DNA of 64,000 nt from Rhinopomastus cyanomelas (lineage: Eukaryota; Chordata; Aves; Bucerotiformes; Rhinopomastidae), in NCBI GenBank assembly GCA_013400115.1, contig VXBP01003677.1:62001-126000 (forward strand), given 5' to 3'. The notes beneath the pieces were generated by a model. That model did no database searches, was not told where the DNA came from, and was given only the letters and a program-made list of their open reading frames with translations. Positions 22,601-34,167 of the stretch are shown here, piece after piece. Numbering within the stretch: position 1 is the stretch's first letter; each line of letters begins with the position of its first letter. The translations under genes were made by a program, and so were the position numbers.

Positions 22601-25600
22601 CTAGCAGCTTCACAGAGGGGAGCAGCTTGGTGCCTTGCAAGCTGCAGGGAGATTGTGAGTTGGCACAGGGTGGTGGCATGTGGATGGTGGCCCATCTTCT
22701 GTGGAGATGAGAAGATCAGAGATGTGATATGCCGTGCTGGGACACACGGATGGTGTTTGCTGCAAGCAGAGGATGTTCCTGTGGCGGGACTGTGATCGTT
22801 CCCGCAGTATCGCATCCCTCTCAGGAATATCCTCTGCAGTTTCCAAACAGATGTAAATCTGCTTGGCTTATAAAAAGATCAGAAAAGCAAACTTTTCTGC
22901 AAGGATTCTGGCTGGGGAAGGTGCTCTTTTTCCTACATTGCTCTCATCCAGTTGCATTTAAGTCCCCAGACACCCAGATTGTGAAACCACCAACTGTCAT
23001 GTTCTGCATTTTGCTTATAACAATCCCAGGCAGAACTACAGGCTGGGAATGGAGTTCTTAGAGAGTTGTCAGGTGGAGAGAGACTTGGGGGTGTAAGTGG
23101 GCAGCAAACTTAACATGAGTCAGCAGTGTGCCCAGGCGGCCAAGAGGGCCAGTGGCATCCTGGCCTGCATCAAGAATGGTGTGGCCAGCAGGTCCAGGGA
23201 GGTTATCCTTCCCCTGTATTCGGCACTGGTTAGACCACACCTGGAGTGTTGTGTTCAATTCTGGGCCCCTCAGTTTAAGAAAGATGTCGAGGTGCTGGAA
23301 CGGGTCCAGAGAAGGGCAACTAGAATGGTAAAGGGGCTGGAAGATCAGCCCTGTGAGGAGAGGCTGAGGGAGCTGGGTTTGTTTAGCCTGGAAAAGAGGA
23401 GGCTCAGGGGTGATGTTACCGCTGTCTATAACTATCTGAAAGGTGGTTGTAGTCAGACAGGGGTTGGTCTTTTCTCCCTGGCTACTGGAGACAGGACAAG
23501 AGGTCATAGTCTTAAGCTCCATCAGGGGAGGTTTAGACTTGACATTAGGAGTAGATTTTTCACTGAGAGAGTGATCTGGTTTTGGAATGGGCTGCCCACG
23601 GAGGTGCTTGAGTCACCATCCCTGGAGGTGTTCAAGGTTAGGCTGGATGAGGTGCTGAGTGGCATGGTCTAGATGTTAGGTGTACTGGGTTTATTTGGAT
23701 TTAGGTTGGACTGGATGATCTTTAAGGTCTTTTCCAACCTTCTCATTACTGACCGGCCGTCTGCCGGCCAGCTGTGGCCAGGTTCAAGGTCCTGCTTCTT
23801 CTGCTTTGCTTACCATGAGGCCTGGATTGCTTTGGCTCTCGGGCAGCTCTCCTCACGGGCGCTTTCTCCCCGGCACGTGCGTGCTTGGCGCAGATGACGC
23901 GGCTGCTGCTGGAGCACGGCTCCGAGGTGAACGCGACCAGCGGGACGGCCGACACGGCTCTGCACATTGCGGTCAAGAGGGGCCGCTTCGACTGTGCCAT
24001 GGTGCTGCTGACACACGGGGCCCACACCAACGCCGGGGGCCAGGGTGGCAACACACCGCTGCACTTGGCCATGAAGGTGAGTTTGCTGGAAAGGAGGGAA
24101 GGGATTTTCTTGAAGGGTTGAGACGGGCTCCTCTGAAATTCTAGCTGTTATCGTTCATGGGGTGATGCCCTGTGAGTGCTTTGGCTAGTGAGGAGTGAGG
24201 GAATGAGCCATCGTGCAGCCAGGGGGAGCGCGGCTCTTGACTGAGCTTTATCTTGTCTCCTAGCATGACCATCTGGATATGATCAAAGCAATTGTCGTGT
24301 TTGGAGGAGACGTCGAGATCCCAAATGACCTTGGTGAGACACCAGGTCTGTTGGCAGCCAGGAGCAGCAAAGGTGAGGGAGCGTGTCAGCAGCCTTAAAG
24401 GGTGAACCTGGCATCCTGTCTCCTCTTGGTGGCCAAAACAGCATCTTGGGGAGAAGTGAGAACATGCCAGCTGTAGATGATGCTTCTCCAACATGCTCTC
24501 CCAGCTTCTAGTCGCTCACAGGGTAGGTGCTTCCTGAGCTTCCAGCGTAGGCTTGGTGCTAGTAGCCCCTGATGAATTTTGCTTGGTGAGACAGACACAA
24601 GAGGAGAAGCTGGCACACGCTCTCCCTCCCTCTTCCCAGCTGTGATGTCAGGCACTGCAGGCTCACAACAGGATGACACAGTGTGGCTGAACCACACGGG
24701 TGGTTCTTCTGTGGCGACAAGTGTGGCACAAGCCCTTGAAGCTGCACAGCGCTGGGTACCCCGTGCTGTGCACAAGTCCTGCTCCCTGGCACTGAGGGAG
24801 AGATGCCTGGGACGTGCTTTCCCCTCCCCTCATCCCAGGAGCTTTGTGAGGGTCAGGGCTGCTGTGAGTTTGGCGAAGACGCCGCTCGCTGAGGTGTGCG
24901 CGTGCACTTGATTCTCTTCTGATCTGTGACTCCCCCTTCGTCACCTAAGGTGCGAACCGGAAAGTGCTCTTAGACCTGCTGCAAACTGTAGGGACCGAAC
25001 GCTGCCACCCACCCAACCCTGACTCCCCAAGCCTGGCACCATCTGCCGCCTCCTTCCTGGAGGGCCAGCCTTCCTCACGGAGCAGCTGCAACAGCTTAGG
25101 TAAAGCCTTCCCTGGCCATCCCTCGCTCTCCTCCCTTCCTGCTTCCCAGTGCTGTCTTGGATCTCTTCAGATGGGCTGTGCGCTGGGGACTGTCTCCTAA
25201 CTCTCTGGTGACTCTGTCTTCATTAAGCTGTTGCAGGATCCCATCTCTTTTCTCTGCCTTTCCTGTGTATGTACTCTTGAACTCAAAACTCACTTTGCAG
25301 CCCTGGCACAATGCAGCTCTGTAGGAAGAAAAGGGAAGGCTGGTTTCTGTTCCCCTCTGGGACAGGTGTAGGGCTGAGTTGTCTGCTCTGCTTTGAGGAG
25401 CTCCTAGAGTTGTGCTGGGCACAAGGCAATCAGAAGCATCGTTCATTCAGGTCCTGGAGGCCAGCAGCTGGGACACAGAAAGGATGAAGCTCAAGGATAA
25501 ACAGCTCTGTCACGGGGTGTGTGTTGTGCACAGTAAAAGCCTCAGGATGTGACCATGTTGTAGCTTGTGCTTGGTACTGCCCCTGCTGTGCGAGTGAGCT

Positions 25601-28600
25601 GGGGGTCTGTTCTAGGTGCTGAGCTTTCCTCCTCTGCAGAGCCTCAGAGCTTGGGCAGAGGCTACAGGAGGGATTACGAAGCGGGCAGTGGGTGAAGGCA
25701 GGGTCTGACCCTCCTGAGAGAAGCCTGCAGACAGGTACTAGCTGCTTGGGGTCCACTTCCCCTCTTGGGTTGGTGGTTTCCTTTGCAAAGAGCCTCTTCT
25801 GGGGCTAGAGGACAGTAAACCCCAGGCTCTGGAGTGCATCTGTCACCCCAAGTCTCACTGGCTGCTGACACCAGGACTTTGTTTTCACTATGGTCTTCTG
25901 AAGGTGACCCCCACCCCAGTTTCAGCAGAGGCTGGTTTTCATCATGGACTCTGGCCCTTGAAGAAACTCCTCACCATGTCCACTGTCATCCACAGTCACC
26001 TTCTGCCCTGGGTGCTGCCTGGAGTAACTAACTTCTCTCCCCCTGTTCGTTGTTCTCTTTCGTTTCGCAGGGTGGCTTCTCACCTAGCCTGGATTGGTGC
26101 CCTGCGCCCAGCGTGGCCTGGGTGTACGTCAGCTGAGGGGTAATGACTAGCCACCCCGTCCCCACAGCTCTCCTGCCCAGGTTGCCTCGCAGGAGTAGAT
26201 TTAGGTTTTCTCTTACAGCTTGCAGTAAGCTGCATAGTGGCCATGCTGCTGGGCTTTGCCTTCTCCCTCACCTGCTGTGCTCATCATCTGCTTCTACAAA
26301 CCCTTCGTCTTTGCCAGAGCAGCTCTGGCTGCCTGCTCTAGGGGATGGGGTTTCTCCTCTTGGGTTTGGAGTTCAATCTGGGAGGGGATCTGGTGGCTGT
26401 GGGTAAGACAGCTCTTGCCTCCTGCAGGGAGAAGTGAGTTGGATGCTCTCTGTGCAATTGTCGTGGGAGACATTCACTGGTGGGAGGTTTGGGTACCCTG
26501 GCAAAGCTTCCTGGGGGCAGGGACAAAGTAGGAAGAATACAAAAGCTTTTCTAACTGTTGCAGGTTGACAGCTGTCTCTGTGGAACATGTCAGACGGTTT
26601 GGGTACCAAAGTGGTCTCTAATTGTTTTCCTTTTGCATGTTCACGGTCCTCTAGGGTATAAGGACCTTCTGTATGTTTCTGCGGCGCTCGGACAGTTCCT
26701 GAAGGCACCAGATGTTGTGGACTCACCTGGTGAGGGTAGAATGTAAGTGAGGAAGAGCTTCTCTCCAGGCTCCTGGGCAACTTGAAGGTGACATCCATGT
26801 CTGCAAGTTCTCAGCATCCATGTGTGTGTGACAGCCTCAGAGCTGATGTTCTTTAGTGTCCACTGAAGTTTTTGTCGTTGAATCACAGAATCATTAGGGA
26901 TTGGAAGGGACCTCGGAAGATCATCTAGTCCAGTCCCCCTGACACAGCAGGATCACCCAGGCCAAGTCACACAGGAACACATCCAGGCAGGTCTTAAATG
27001 TCTCCAGCAAAGGAGACTCCACAACACCCCTGGGCAGCCTGTTCCAGTGCTCTGTCACCCTCACTGTGGAGAAGTTCCTTCTGATATTTCCATGGAACCT
27101 TCCATGTTCCACTCACACCCACTGTCCCTCGTCCTATCACTAGATGACACTGAGCAGAGCCTGGCTCCATCCTCCTGACACCCACCCTTCACATATTTAC
27201 AGACATCAGTGAGGTCACCCCTCAGTCTCCTCTCCTCCAAGCTCAAGAGACCCAGCTCCCTCAGCCTCTCCTCAGAAGGGAGGTGCTCCACCTCCTTCAT
27301 CATCCTCGTTGCCCTACGCTGGACTCCCTCCAGCAGCTTCACATCCTTCTTGTACTGAGGAGCCCAGAACTGGACACAACACTCCAGATGTAGTCTCACC
27401 AGGGCAGTTTTGTCAGAACCCTGTGATGAATCTCTGTTCCAAAGCACCACCCATTCCTGCCTGCAGCCCTGCAGCTGCAGCGGGGCCTGAGCTCAGCAGG
27501 GGAAGCCCCTGCTCAGTGTCTCCCCTCTGCCCCGGGCACCAAACGCTGTTTGAGTTTGTGATTTCCCCATCTCTACACCCCACCCTGCCACTCACACAGC
27601 AGCCTTGCCAGGCTGTGCCCTGCCTTGCCACAGAGAGGAGGGAGGAGCTTAGGGCTGTCTGCTTTTCATCGATGGCACATTATGCGTTAGCATGTGGTGA
27701 GGGACTTGGACTGGGGTTTGGCTTGTGATTCCCTCTCTGGTGTAGAAGTTAGAGGTGGCTAAAGAGCCAAGTGGTGTTGCAGCATCTCTGATGAGCCTTA
27801 GTGGCCATGTCCAGTCTTACTGGCATCTGAGAGGGCACCACTGGGTTTATTGGTTGACTGCTAGCACTGTCTGCGGGCCGTTCTTGATCGTGACAGGACC
27901 CTACGTGGTCTGCTGTGATCTGTAAACTGTCCCACAGCTCAGTCAGCGGTGTCTGCCTCTCTCTTCAGTCACGACCGCCTCCTGTGCCTGGATGGAGGGG
28001 GCATTCGGGGCCTGGTGCTCATCCAGCTGCTCCTGGCTATTGAAAAGGCTGCAGGACGGCCCATTCGGGAGATGTTTGACTGGATCGCGGGGACCAGCAC
28101 CGGAGGGATCTTGGCCTTGGCCATTGTACACGGTGAGGACGCCACAGATAACGGGCCCCTTCTCGCTCCTCTGGGCCTGGTTACTCCTCTGTGGAGGAGC
28201 TCCTGGTTGCTCCTCTGTGGGGAGATGGCTCTTGCAGTCCCAGCTGAGAAGTGTCACCTCTGCCAGAGGAGAGAAGGGGTGTTTGTTGACAAGGAGGAGC
28301 CTAAACCTGGCTTTGCGCTTGCTTCTCACGTCAGTTGGCCTCGAGTAGCTTTCTGGCTCTGGGGAGGTGTGTGGTGGTGCAGTGCAATGTTCTGTTCTTC
28401 CTGCTCTCTCCAGGAGGCTTTGCAGGAAGGTGATCCCCACCTTCTGACCGTGGGAAGCTCCAGGCTTGTCTTTCATCTTTAATCCCTCCCAGCCGTGCTG
28501 CTGAAGTCTGAGCAGACAGCACGCAGCTCGGGCAAGGGATGGGCTTGGGAGTGACACCCCCCATCTCCTGCTGGTCCTGGGAAGTTCCAGCTCTGATGTG

Positions 28601-31600
28601 CTCTTTGTTCTACCTGACCTTCCTCCTGTCCCCTGCTCCTGCCGACGCTGTTGCCTGTCTCAGGGAAGCCCATGGACTACATGCGCTGCCTGTACTTCCG
28701 CATGAAGGACATGGTGTTCCGGGGCTCTCGGCCCTACGAGTCGGAGCCCCTGGACGAGTTCTTGAAGAAGGAATTTGGGGAAAACACCAAAATGACTGAT
28801 GTCAGAAAACCCAAGTAAGTGCTGCCTGGAGCTGTGCTGGTCGATGCTCTCCTGAGTGCGCTGCAGAGCCTCTCAGCAGAGGTGCTCAGCTTCTCCTTAG
28901 AGCAGATCTAGAGGAGCGTGATGTGCAGCCTGTTGAAGCCATAAATACAGGGGTATTTTTCCTGTTGAATGTTTATTGTGACCTGTCCTGTTCCCCAGGG
29001 TTATGGTGACGGGGACGTTGTGTGACCGGCAGCCAGCTGAGCTCCACCTTTTCCGGAACTACCCTGTCCCAGAGACAAAAACCTCCACTGAATACAAGAC
29101 AAGTGCATCTTTCAAACCTCTCACGCAGCCAGGAGGTGAGTGCTGGTACACAGCAGGTCCAGCTGCTCGGCAGGGGAGGGAGCTGACTGTCACATAGAGA
29201 AGGTTTCCAGGATTTCCTCTTGTTGCTGTAAATTGGGGTGTTGCAGCAGTCACAGAATCACAGAGCATTAGGGATTGAAAGGGACCTTGAAAGACCATCT
29301 AGTCCAATCCCCCTGCCACAGCAGGGTCCCCTAGATCAAGTCGCACATGAACATGTCCAGGTGGGTTTTACATGTCTCCAGAGAAGGAGACTCCACAACC
29401 TCTCTGGGCAGCCTGTTCCAGTGCTCTGTCACCCTCACTGGGAACAAGTTCCTTCTCAGATTGATGTGGAACCTCCTCTGTTCCTGTGTTGCCCCTTGTC
29501 CTATGATTTGATGCCACTGAGCAGAGCCTGGCTCCATCCTCCTGACACCTACCCTTTCCATATTTATAAACATTAATGGGTCACTCCTCAGGCTCCTTTT
29601 ATCCAAGCTCAAGACACCCAGCTCCCTCAGCTTCTCCTCATCAGGGAGATGCTCCACTCCATCATCTTTGTGGCTCTGCACTGGACTCTCTCCAGCAGTT
29701 TTGTGTCCTTCTTGAACCGAGTGGCCCAGAACTGGACACAATATCCAGCTGTGGCCTCACCAGGGCAGAGTAGAGGGGGAGGAGAACCTCTCTCAACCTG
29801 GACTTGTAGCTGAGTTGTAGTAGTGGTGTTCTCTTCTCCTCTGTCTTCACCCTTTGGCTTCTTTTGTATCAGGAACCTCGCTGGCAGGTGAGGTTCATGA
29901 GGAAGGGTTCTGCTAGAGGAATTCCAGGAGCAGATTAACGTGGAGGAGCTGCAGTCCCCTTCAGCCAGCTGCTTCATTAGTCTATAGCAAAAATAACTGC
30001 TTCACTGACAACACAGCAGCAAAGAAGCTGGTGGTCAGTTTGACCCAGGATGCGTAGAAAGTAGTGAGAACCTCTTGTAAAGCCCCCTAAAACAATCCTG
30101 TGTGTTCAAGTAGGGGCCTTCCCGTTGGGAGAAAGAGGCACAGCTTCCTAGGACTGGAACTGGTGGGATGTCAAGCCCTCCTGTGGTGGTGGTGGTGGAG
30201 GTGGCGTGCTCCTTGCACACAGGACAGTGGCTGCTTTCTCTCCCCGCAGAGCAGCTGGTGTGGCGCGCTGCTCGCTGCAGCGGGGCGGCCCCCACTTACT
30301 TCAGGCCAATAGGTCGCTTTCTGGACGGTGGGCTGCTAGCCAACAACCCGACCCTTGATGCCATGGCGGAGATCCACGAGTACAACAAGACGCTCATCAA
30401 GAAGGTGAGGGAAGTCCTGCCTCTGACTGGTCGCTGGTGCTTTCCTGGCTCTGCTGAGCCTCCCTTGAAGGGGAAGTTTGGAGGTGTGTGCAGCTGCAGC
30501 AGATAAACCTGGTGTGTGGGTCACTGCTGTGGAAGATCTTCTCTGGTCCTTGCAAACAACATTGTGTTTGTCCACAGGGTAAACAGCAGGAGGTCAAAAA
30601 GTTGGGGCTGGTGGTCTCTCTGGGAACAGGGAAGCCTCCGCAGGTCCCGGTGAGCTCCGTGGATGTTTTTCGCCCCTCTAACCCCTGGGAGCTGGCGAAG
30701 ACCGTCTTTGGGGCCAGGGAGCTTGGCAAGATGGTGGTGGATTGTGTGAGTACATGGAGGAGAGGTTGGGAACAGACCCCAGGGGCTGCTTGCAGGGAGG
30801 GAGAAAAGGTTTCCAGTCTTCAGCTTCTTCCTTTTGAGGTTGTGGAGTCTCCTTCACTGGGGATGTTTAAGACCCACCTGGATGTGTTCCTATGTGACTT
30901 GGTCTAGGTGATCCTGCTGTGGCAGGGGAATTGGACTGGATGATCTTTCGAGGTCCCTTCCAATCCCTTATGATTCTATGAATAGAATTGTGTGTGTCCT
31001 TGCAAGTGCTCCAGCCGTAGTCAGCTCAAGGAGTGGGCGTAGGGGGTAACTTAAGGAGTGTGAGAGCACAGCGGGTCTGAAGCCCTGTCTGCCTCTTTCA
31101 GGTTTTGAGTGCCAAGGGAGATTGTTGCAGCTGAAAGGAGCTGAGGTCAGCATGGTGGTCAGTCGGTGACCCTTAAGAACGTCGGCAGGTTTTGGTTTGT
31201 GAAATTCATCTCTCTCCAGGGAGCAGCAGTTACCATCTGAGCTGCCTGGCCTGGAAAAGCAGTAAAAATCCCACCCCAGAAGAATGCAGTTCTTTTCTCT
31301 TTAGAAAAGCTTTGATACCCCCGTGGGGGAAAGCAGTAAATGCTAGAGAAAGGAAGTATCACGAACAGACAGCAGTAGTCAGAGCTGTGGTCAGGGGACT
31401 GTAACAGGCAGGCACTCTTGGATGCTTCTGAAGGAAGCTCATAGAGGTTTTAGCTGGCAGAGGGCTTCAAGATCAAGTCCAACCTTTTCCTAGCCCTGTC
31501 ATCACCACTAAAACCTGTCCCCCAACACAACATTCACCCTTCTCTTCAACATCTCCAGGGATGGGGGCTCAGCCCCTCCCTGGGGAGCTGTTCCAGTGCC

Positions 31601-32923
31601 TGACAACCCGTTCAGAGAAGTTCTTCCTGATGTCCAGCCTGAACCTCCCCTGGTGCAGCTGAAGGCCATTTCCCCTCATCCTATCACTGGCCACTAGGGA
31701 GAACAGACCAACCCCTGCCCCTCTACAACCTCCTTTCAAGTAGCTGTAGAGAGCAGTAAGGTCTCTCCTCCACCTCCTCTTCTCCAGCCTAAGCAGCCCC
31801 AGGTCCCTCAGCTGTTCTTCATATGACACACGAATGTCGTCCATGAAAACAGTCAAATGAAAGTCAGAAAGATCAGATCTGAGCTTCTGATTTAATCTTA
31901 AGTCTGTTGTTTGTCTCCTTTTAGCTCCCTAAAGCCAGAAAATAGCCAGTGTAATCCTTCTGTTTCTCCCATCTTTCATTTTGGGATTCCCAGGGAAACT
32001 GTCCCAGGACAGTCCAGAAATGCTGTAGTAATCACAGGCTGTCCTGGTTCTGGGCTTGGACAGACGTGGATGGGGGTTGGATCCAAAGGAGGCTGTTTCA
32101 TGGACCATCCTGGGCATTTCTTAAAGGGAATTCACTTGATGTTGGGATGAATGAAGTGTCTGTAGGGTACAATTCCTTGTGTCCCAAGAATTGGCAGCAC
32201 TGTTCTTCTTTAAAAAGAAAACCCAGACTGACTGTATGACTTGGTCTAGGTGATCCTGCTGTGGCAGAGGGATTGGGCTAGATGATCTTTTGAGGTCCCA
32301 TCCAATCCCTAATGATTCTATGAAAAGCCCCCCCACTCTTGGTGGTGAGCGCTGTCCTCCAGGATCCGCTTGATCCTGGCTTGTTCTCTCCCTCCGCAGC
32401 TCCTGCAGGTTGACTTGGTGCCAGGGAAGCCTCGTGCTGGTGGGGAGCAGTGTGACAGGCAGGCTCTAACCATGGGGCTGTTTCTCCTGCAGTGCACTGA
32501 CGCAGATGGCCCCGCTGTGGATCGTGCCAGGGCCTGGTGTGAGATGACAGACGTCCCCTATTTCCGGTAGGAGCTTCCCTTTCACTCTCTGCAGGGACCT
32601 ATTTTTATCCCTGTCACTTCAGTCCTGGCTGCGTCACGCATCAGCTGAAACAGCGTCCCCTCCAGAGCCCTGCCTGCCCAGATGTGCCCCGCTGTCCCCT
32701 CTCCCTGGCTCGCTGTGTGATGCTGAACCATCCAGCACCTTCCCTTGGGCTCCCTGGGTGACGCTGCCCGCTTGCTCGCAGGCTCAGCCCTCAGCTGCAC
32801 GAGGAGGTGATGCTGGACGAGGTGAACGACACCGTGCTGGTGAACGCTCTCTGGGACACCCAGCTTTACATCTACCAGCAGCGGGAGCAGTTCCAGCAGC
32901 TGGTGCAGCACCTCTGCCGATGA
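16603..32923 (+). CDS. PLA2G6: PLA2G6, calcium-independent phospholipase A2 beta (complete, 16 coding exons)
   Basis: iPLA2-beta hydrolyses the sn-2 ester of phospholipids without calcium and acts in membrane remodelling in cytosol, membranes and mitochondria. Coding exons: 16603-16811, 17492-17707, 18412-18592, 20416-20603, 22160-22256, 23894-24076, 24264-24372, 24950-25099, 26655-26742, 27969-28132, 28664-28814, 28999-29135, 30250-30404, 30578-30745, 32493-32566, 32782-32923. They sum to 2412 bases, or 803 residues; the human long form has 806. Residues 1-140 are the N-terminal region (MQFIGRLVNTINSVTQIF). Ankyrin repeats run from about 150 to 390. A divergent linker covers about 390-470, and the patatin-like lipase domain starts near 478 with the glycine loop DGGGIRG (482-488). 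The nucleophile is Ser517 in GTSTG (codon 28096-28098), and the partner is Asp650 in FLDGG. The caspase-type motif DVTD (179-182) is present. Intron 2 uses a GC donor. Introns hold several CR1 copies. Confidence 0.97.
17181..17380 (+). mobile_element. CR1 LINE 3' fragment
   Basis: A sense CR1 end in PLA2G6 intron 1: AGGAAGAAGTTCTTTACTAA, CTGGAACAGGCTGCCCATAG, then the GATGGTCCTGAAGGTCCTTT box and ATGATTCTGA. About 200 bases, diverged. Confidence 0.88.
19391..19716 (+). mobile_element. CR1 LINE 3' fragment, diverged
   Basis: A decayed sense copy in PLA2G6 intron 3, recognisable by GTGCTGGGTCTGTTTAGCCT, AACACAGGAGGTTCAGC and a GAGCACTGGAACAGG motif. The reading frame is broken several times. 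Confidence 0.85.
21152..21635 (+). mobile_element. CR1 LINE 3' fragment (dominant subfamily)
   Basis: A sense copy in PLA2G6 intron 4. It keeps a CR1 ORF2 C-terminal stretch (RLRSDPINVDKYGKG, then NFFPVRVTEHWKRLPRV) and a 3' end of ATGCTCTGTGATTCTGTG. A premature stop replaces the usual ESPSLE continuation. Confidence 0.92.
21636..21700 (-). mobile_element. CR1 LINE internal fragment, inverted
   Basis: ACCTTTCCTCCAGGCCCCTC followed by AGCATTGTTGCTCTTCTTTG matches the reverse complement of an internal CR1 segment. It abuts the tail of the preceding sense copy. Short and uncertain. Confidence 0.55.
23035..23745 (+). mobile_element. CR1 LINE with open 191-codon ORF2 C-terminus
   Basis: A 0.7-kb 5'-truncated copy in PLA2G6 intron 5. 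From 23097 to 23672 the reverse-transcriptase C-terminal frame is uninterrupted (QQCAQAAKRASGILACIKNG, LVRPHLECCVQFWAPQFKKD, RRATRMVKGLE, ending RLDEVLSGMV). It differs from the dominant group (NYLKGG and LHQGRFRLDIRS instead of KYVKGG and ERRFHIN-like), so it is a separate subfamily. It ends close to a PLA2G6 exon start at 23894. Confidence 0.95.
26880..27410 (-). mobile_element. CR1 LINE 3' fragment, inverted (dominant subfamily)
   Basis: An inverted copy in PLA2G6 intron 9: starts AATCACAGAATCATTAGGGA, passes GGCAGCCTGTTCCAGTGCTC, and ends near CTCACCAGGGCAG. The minus strand encodes much of the CR1 ORF2 C-terminus in one 129-codon frame with one frame break. Confidence 0.93.
29251..29805 (-). 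mobile_element. CR1 LINE 3' fragment, inverted (dominant subfamily)
   Basis: An inverted copy in PLA2G6 intron 12. It begins at the CR1 3' end (AGAATCACAGAGCATTAGGG) and runs through the RT C-terminal frame to TAGAGGGGGAGGAGAACCTC at its truncated 5' side. Confidence 0.93.
30182..30203 (+). repeat. Short (GGT)n tract
   Basis: A run of GGT/GGA triplets lies just upstream of the PLA2G6 exon that starts at 30250. Intronic microsatellite. Confidence 0.6.
30836..30980 (+). mobile_element. CR1 LINE 3' end fragment
   Basis: A sense 145-base copy in PLA2G6 intron 14, starting at GAGGTTGTGGAGTCTCCTTC and ending TTATGATTCTATG. It starts about 90 bases after the exon end at 30745. Confidence 0.92.
31441..31832 (-). 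mobile_element. CR1 LINE 3' fragment, inverted, older type
   Basis: An inverted copy in PLA2G6 intron 14. Landmarks are CTTCAAGATCAAGTCCAACC, GAGCTGTTCCAGTGCCTGAC and CACTAGGGAGAACAGACCAA. Its minus-strand frame (LRLEKRRWRRDLTALYSYLK) marks a subfamily other than the dominant one. Confidence 0.9.
32235..32322 (+). mobile_element. CR1 LINE 3' tail only
   Basis: An 88-base sense tail (ACTTGGTCTAGGTGATCCTG to AATGATTCTATG) in PLA2G6 intron 14, about 170 bases before the next exon. Confidence 0.9.
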
Positions 32924-33975
32924 CCGACCTGGAGGTGCCCGCTCCCGTGGCAAGGAGCAGCAGGCACTCAAGTGGCTCGCGTTTGCCCTTGAACCAAGGT
33001 GTTGGGTGGGGGAGCCATGACTGCTAACGGTGAGCTAGTGGTGTTTGATAGATCCTAGTGCACACACACAGGTGTCCCAGGACACAGCCACGTGTTCCTG
33101 GGTGGCTGTGAAATGCTGACAGTTACCTTCGTACCGTAGCCCCTGCTCTGCTGCTGAGCTCAGTTTTGCTACCCTGGTGTCTTGACTGTACCACTGTCCC
33201 CTGAAGCCAGAGCACCCACCTGCCTGTCCTGAGCTGTAGCAGCTGGAACCTGTGTCCTGACTGCACAGCACCTCCACTGACAAAGCACCACGCACCTTCC
33301 TACATCACAGAACGGGCCGAGGCCAGGTGGGGCTCCAGGGATTACTGGGGCCAAGGGTTCTGGGACTGTGTTGTGTGGGGAAAAGGGATTCTTCTTCCCT
33401 CAGTCTGAAGGGGAGAAGAAATGCTGCTACTTCCCACAGCAGATACCACACACGATGTTGTGACTGGCCTTGGGAGAAGGAGGACCTTTGCCTGAGCCAA
33501 TTGTCTTCTGTAGCACCTTTCCCCGACGAGATGGGCTGGGAGCAGACCCCACAGAGCCCGACCTGTGCTGCTCTTTGCTCAAGGGCTGAGATGTCGAAGC
33601 CTGTTTTTACTTGCAGAAAGCTCGAGATGAGAGACAACAGCCTTGCTTTGGCAGAGAGATGGTTTCTCTTTATTCTTACCATGGAATTGAAAGGCTCTGA
33701 GGTTGGTTTCTGCCAAAGAAGCTGATCCTGTGACAACGTGAATCTGCCGGGTGTTCTAACTGACAGCAATCCCGTTGTGACTGCTCCGTGTGTCTGCAGT
33801 AAAGTTTGTGTATTTATCAATAAATCATGTACCTGTTTGGAGATGCTGTGAGGAGTGATCTGAACAGCTGGATTCTCCATCGTTTGCTTTTGCCTGGATG
33901 GGCTGATGTTCCGAACGGTGCTGCTCTGCAAAACTGACGTGACCCGAAATAAAGAGAGGTTTGCACTTCATTGCT
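32924..33975 (+). other. PLA2G6: PLA2G6 3' untranslated region with two poly(A) signals
   Basis: There is no coding frame after the PLA2G6 stop. AATAAA occurs at 33819-33824 and again at 33948-33953, which suggests alternative cleavage about 130 bases apart. A CR1 copy begins about 200 bases later. Confidence 0.65.
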
Positions 33976-34167
33976 CTGTTGTGCAGCCCGTGGTCCTTGG
34001 CTGGTTCCATCCTGCGAGGGCCTGGGGCTGGTTCTGGACTCGCAGGCTGCATTTTGTGTAGGTACAGAATTGGGATGATGCCCTTTGTGTCTGCCAGAGG
34101 AGGTGAGTAGCCTGTTCCCTGCAGCCAGACCTGGGAGCAGGTGTGTGGGGTGAGTGGCTGCTGAGCA

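Noticed and set aside
23097..23672. Treating the CR1 open frame as a host gene
   Set aside because: It is the C-terminal part of CR1 ORF2, and near-identical pieces occur many times in the window.
26655..26729. Donor at 26729 as the normal PLA2G6 exon 9 end
   Set aside because: It puts the patatin domain out of frame; the donor after 26742 restores the Ile-His-Asp-Arg-Leu-Leu-Cys junction.
27943..28557. 204-codon minus-strand frame opposite PLA2G6
   Set aside because: Antisense shadow of the patatin-domain exon and its intron, with no recognisable domain.
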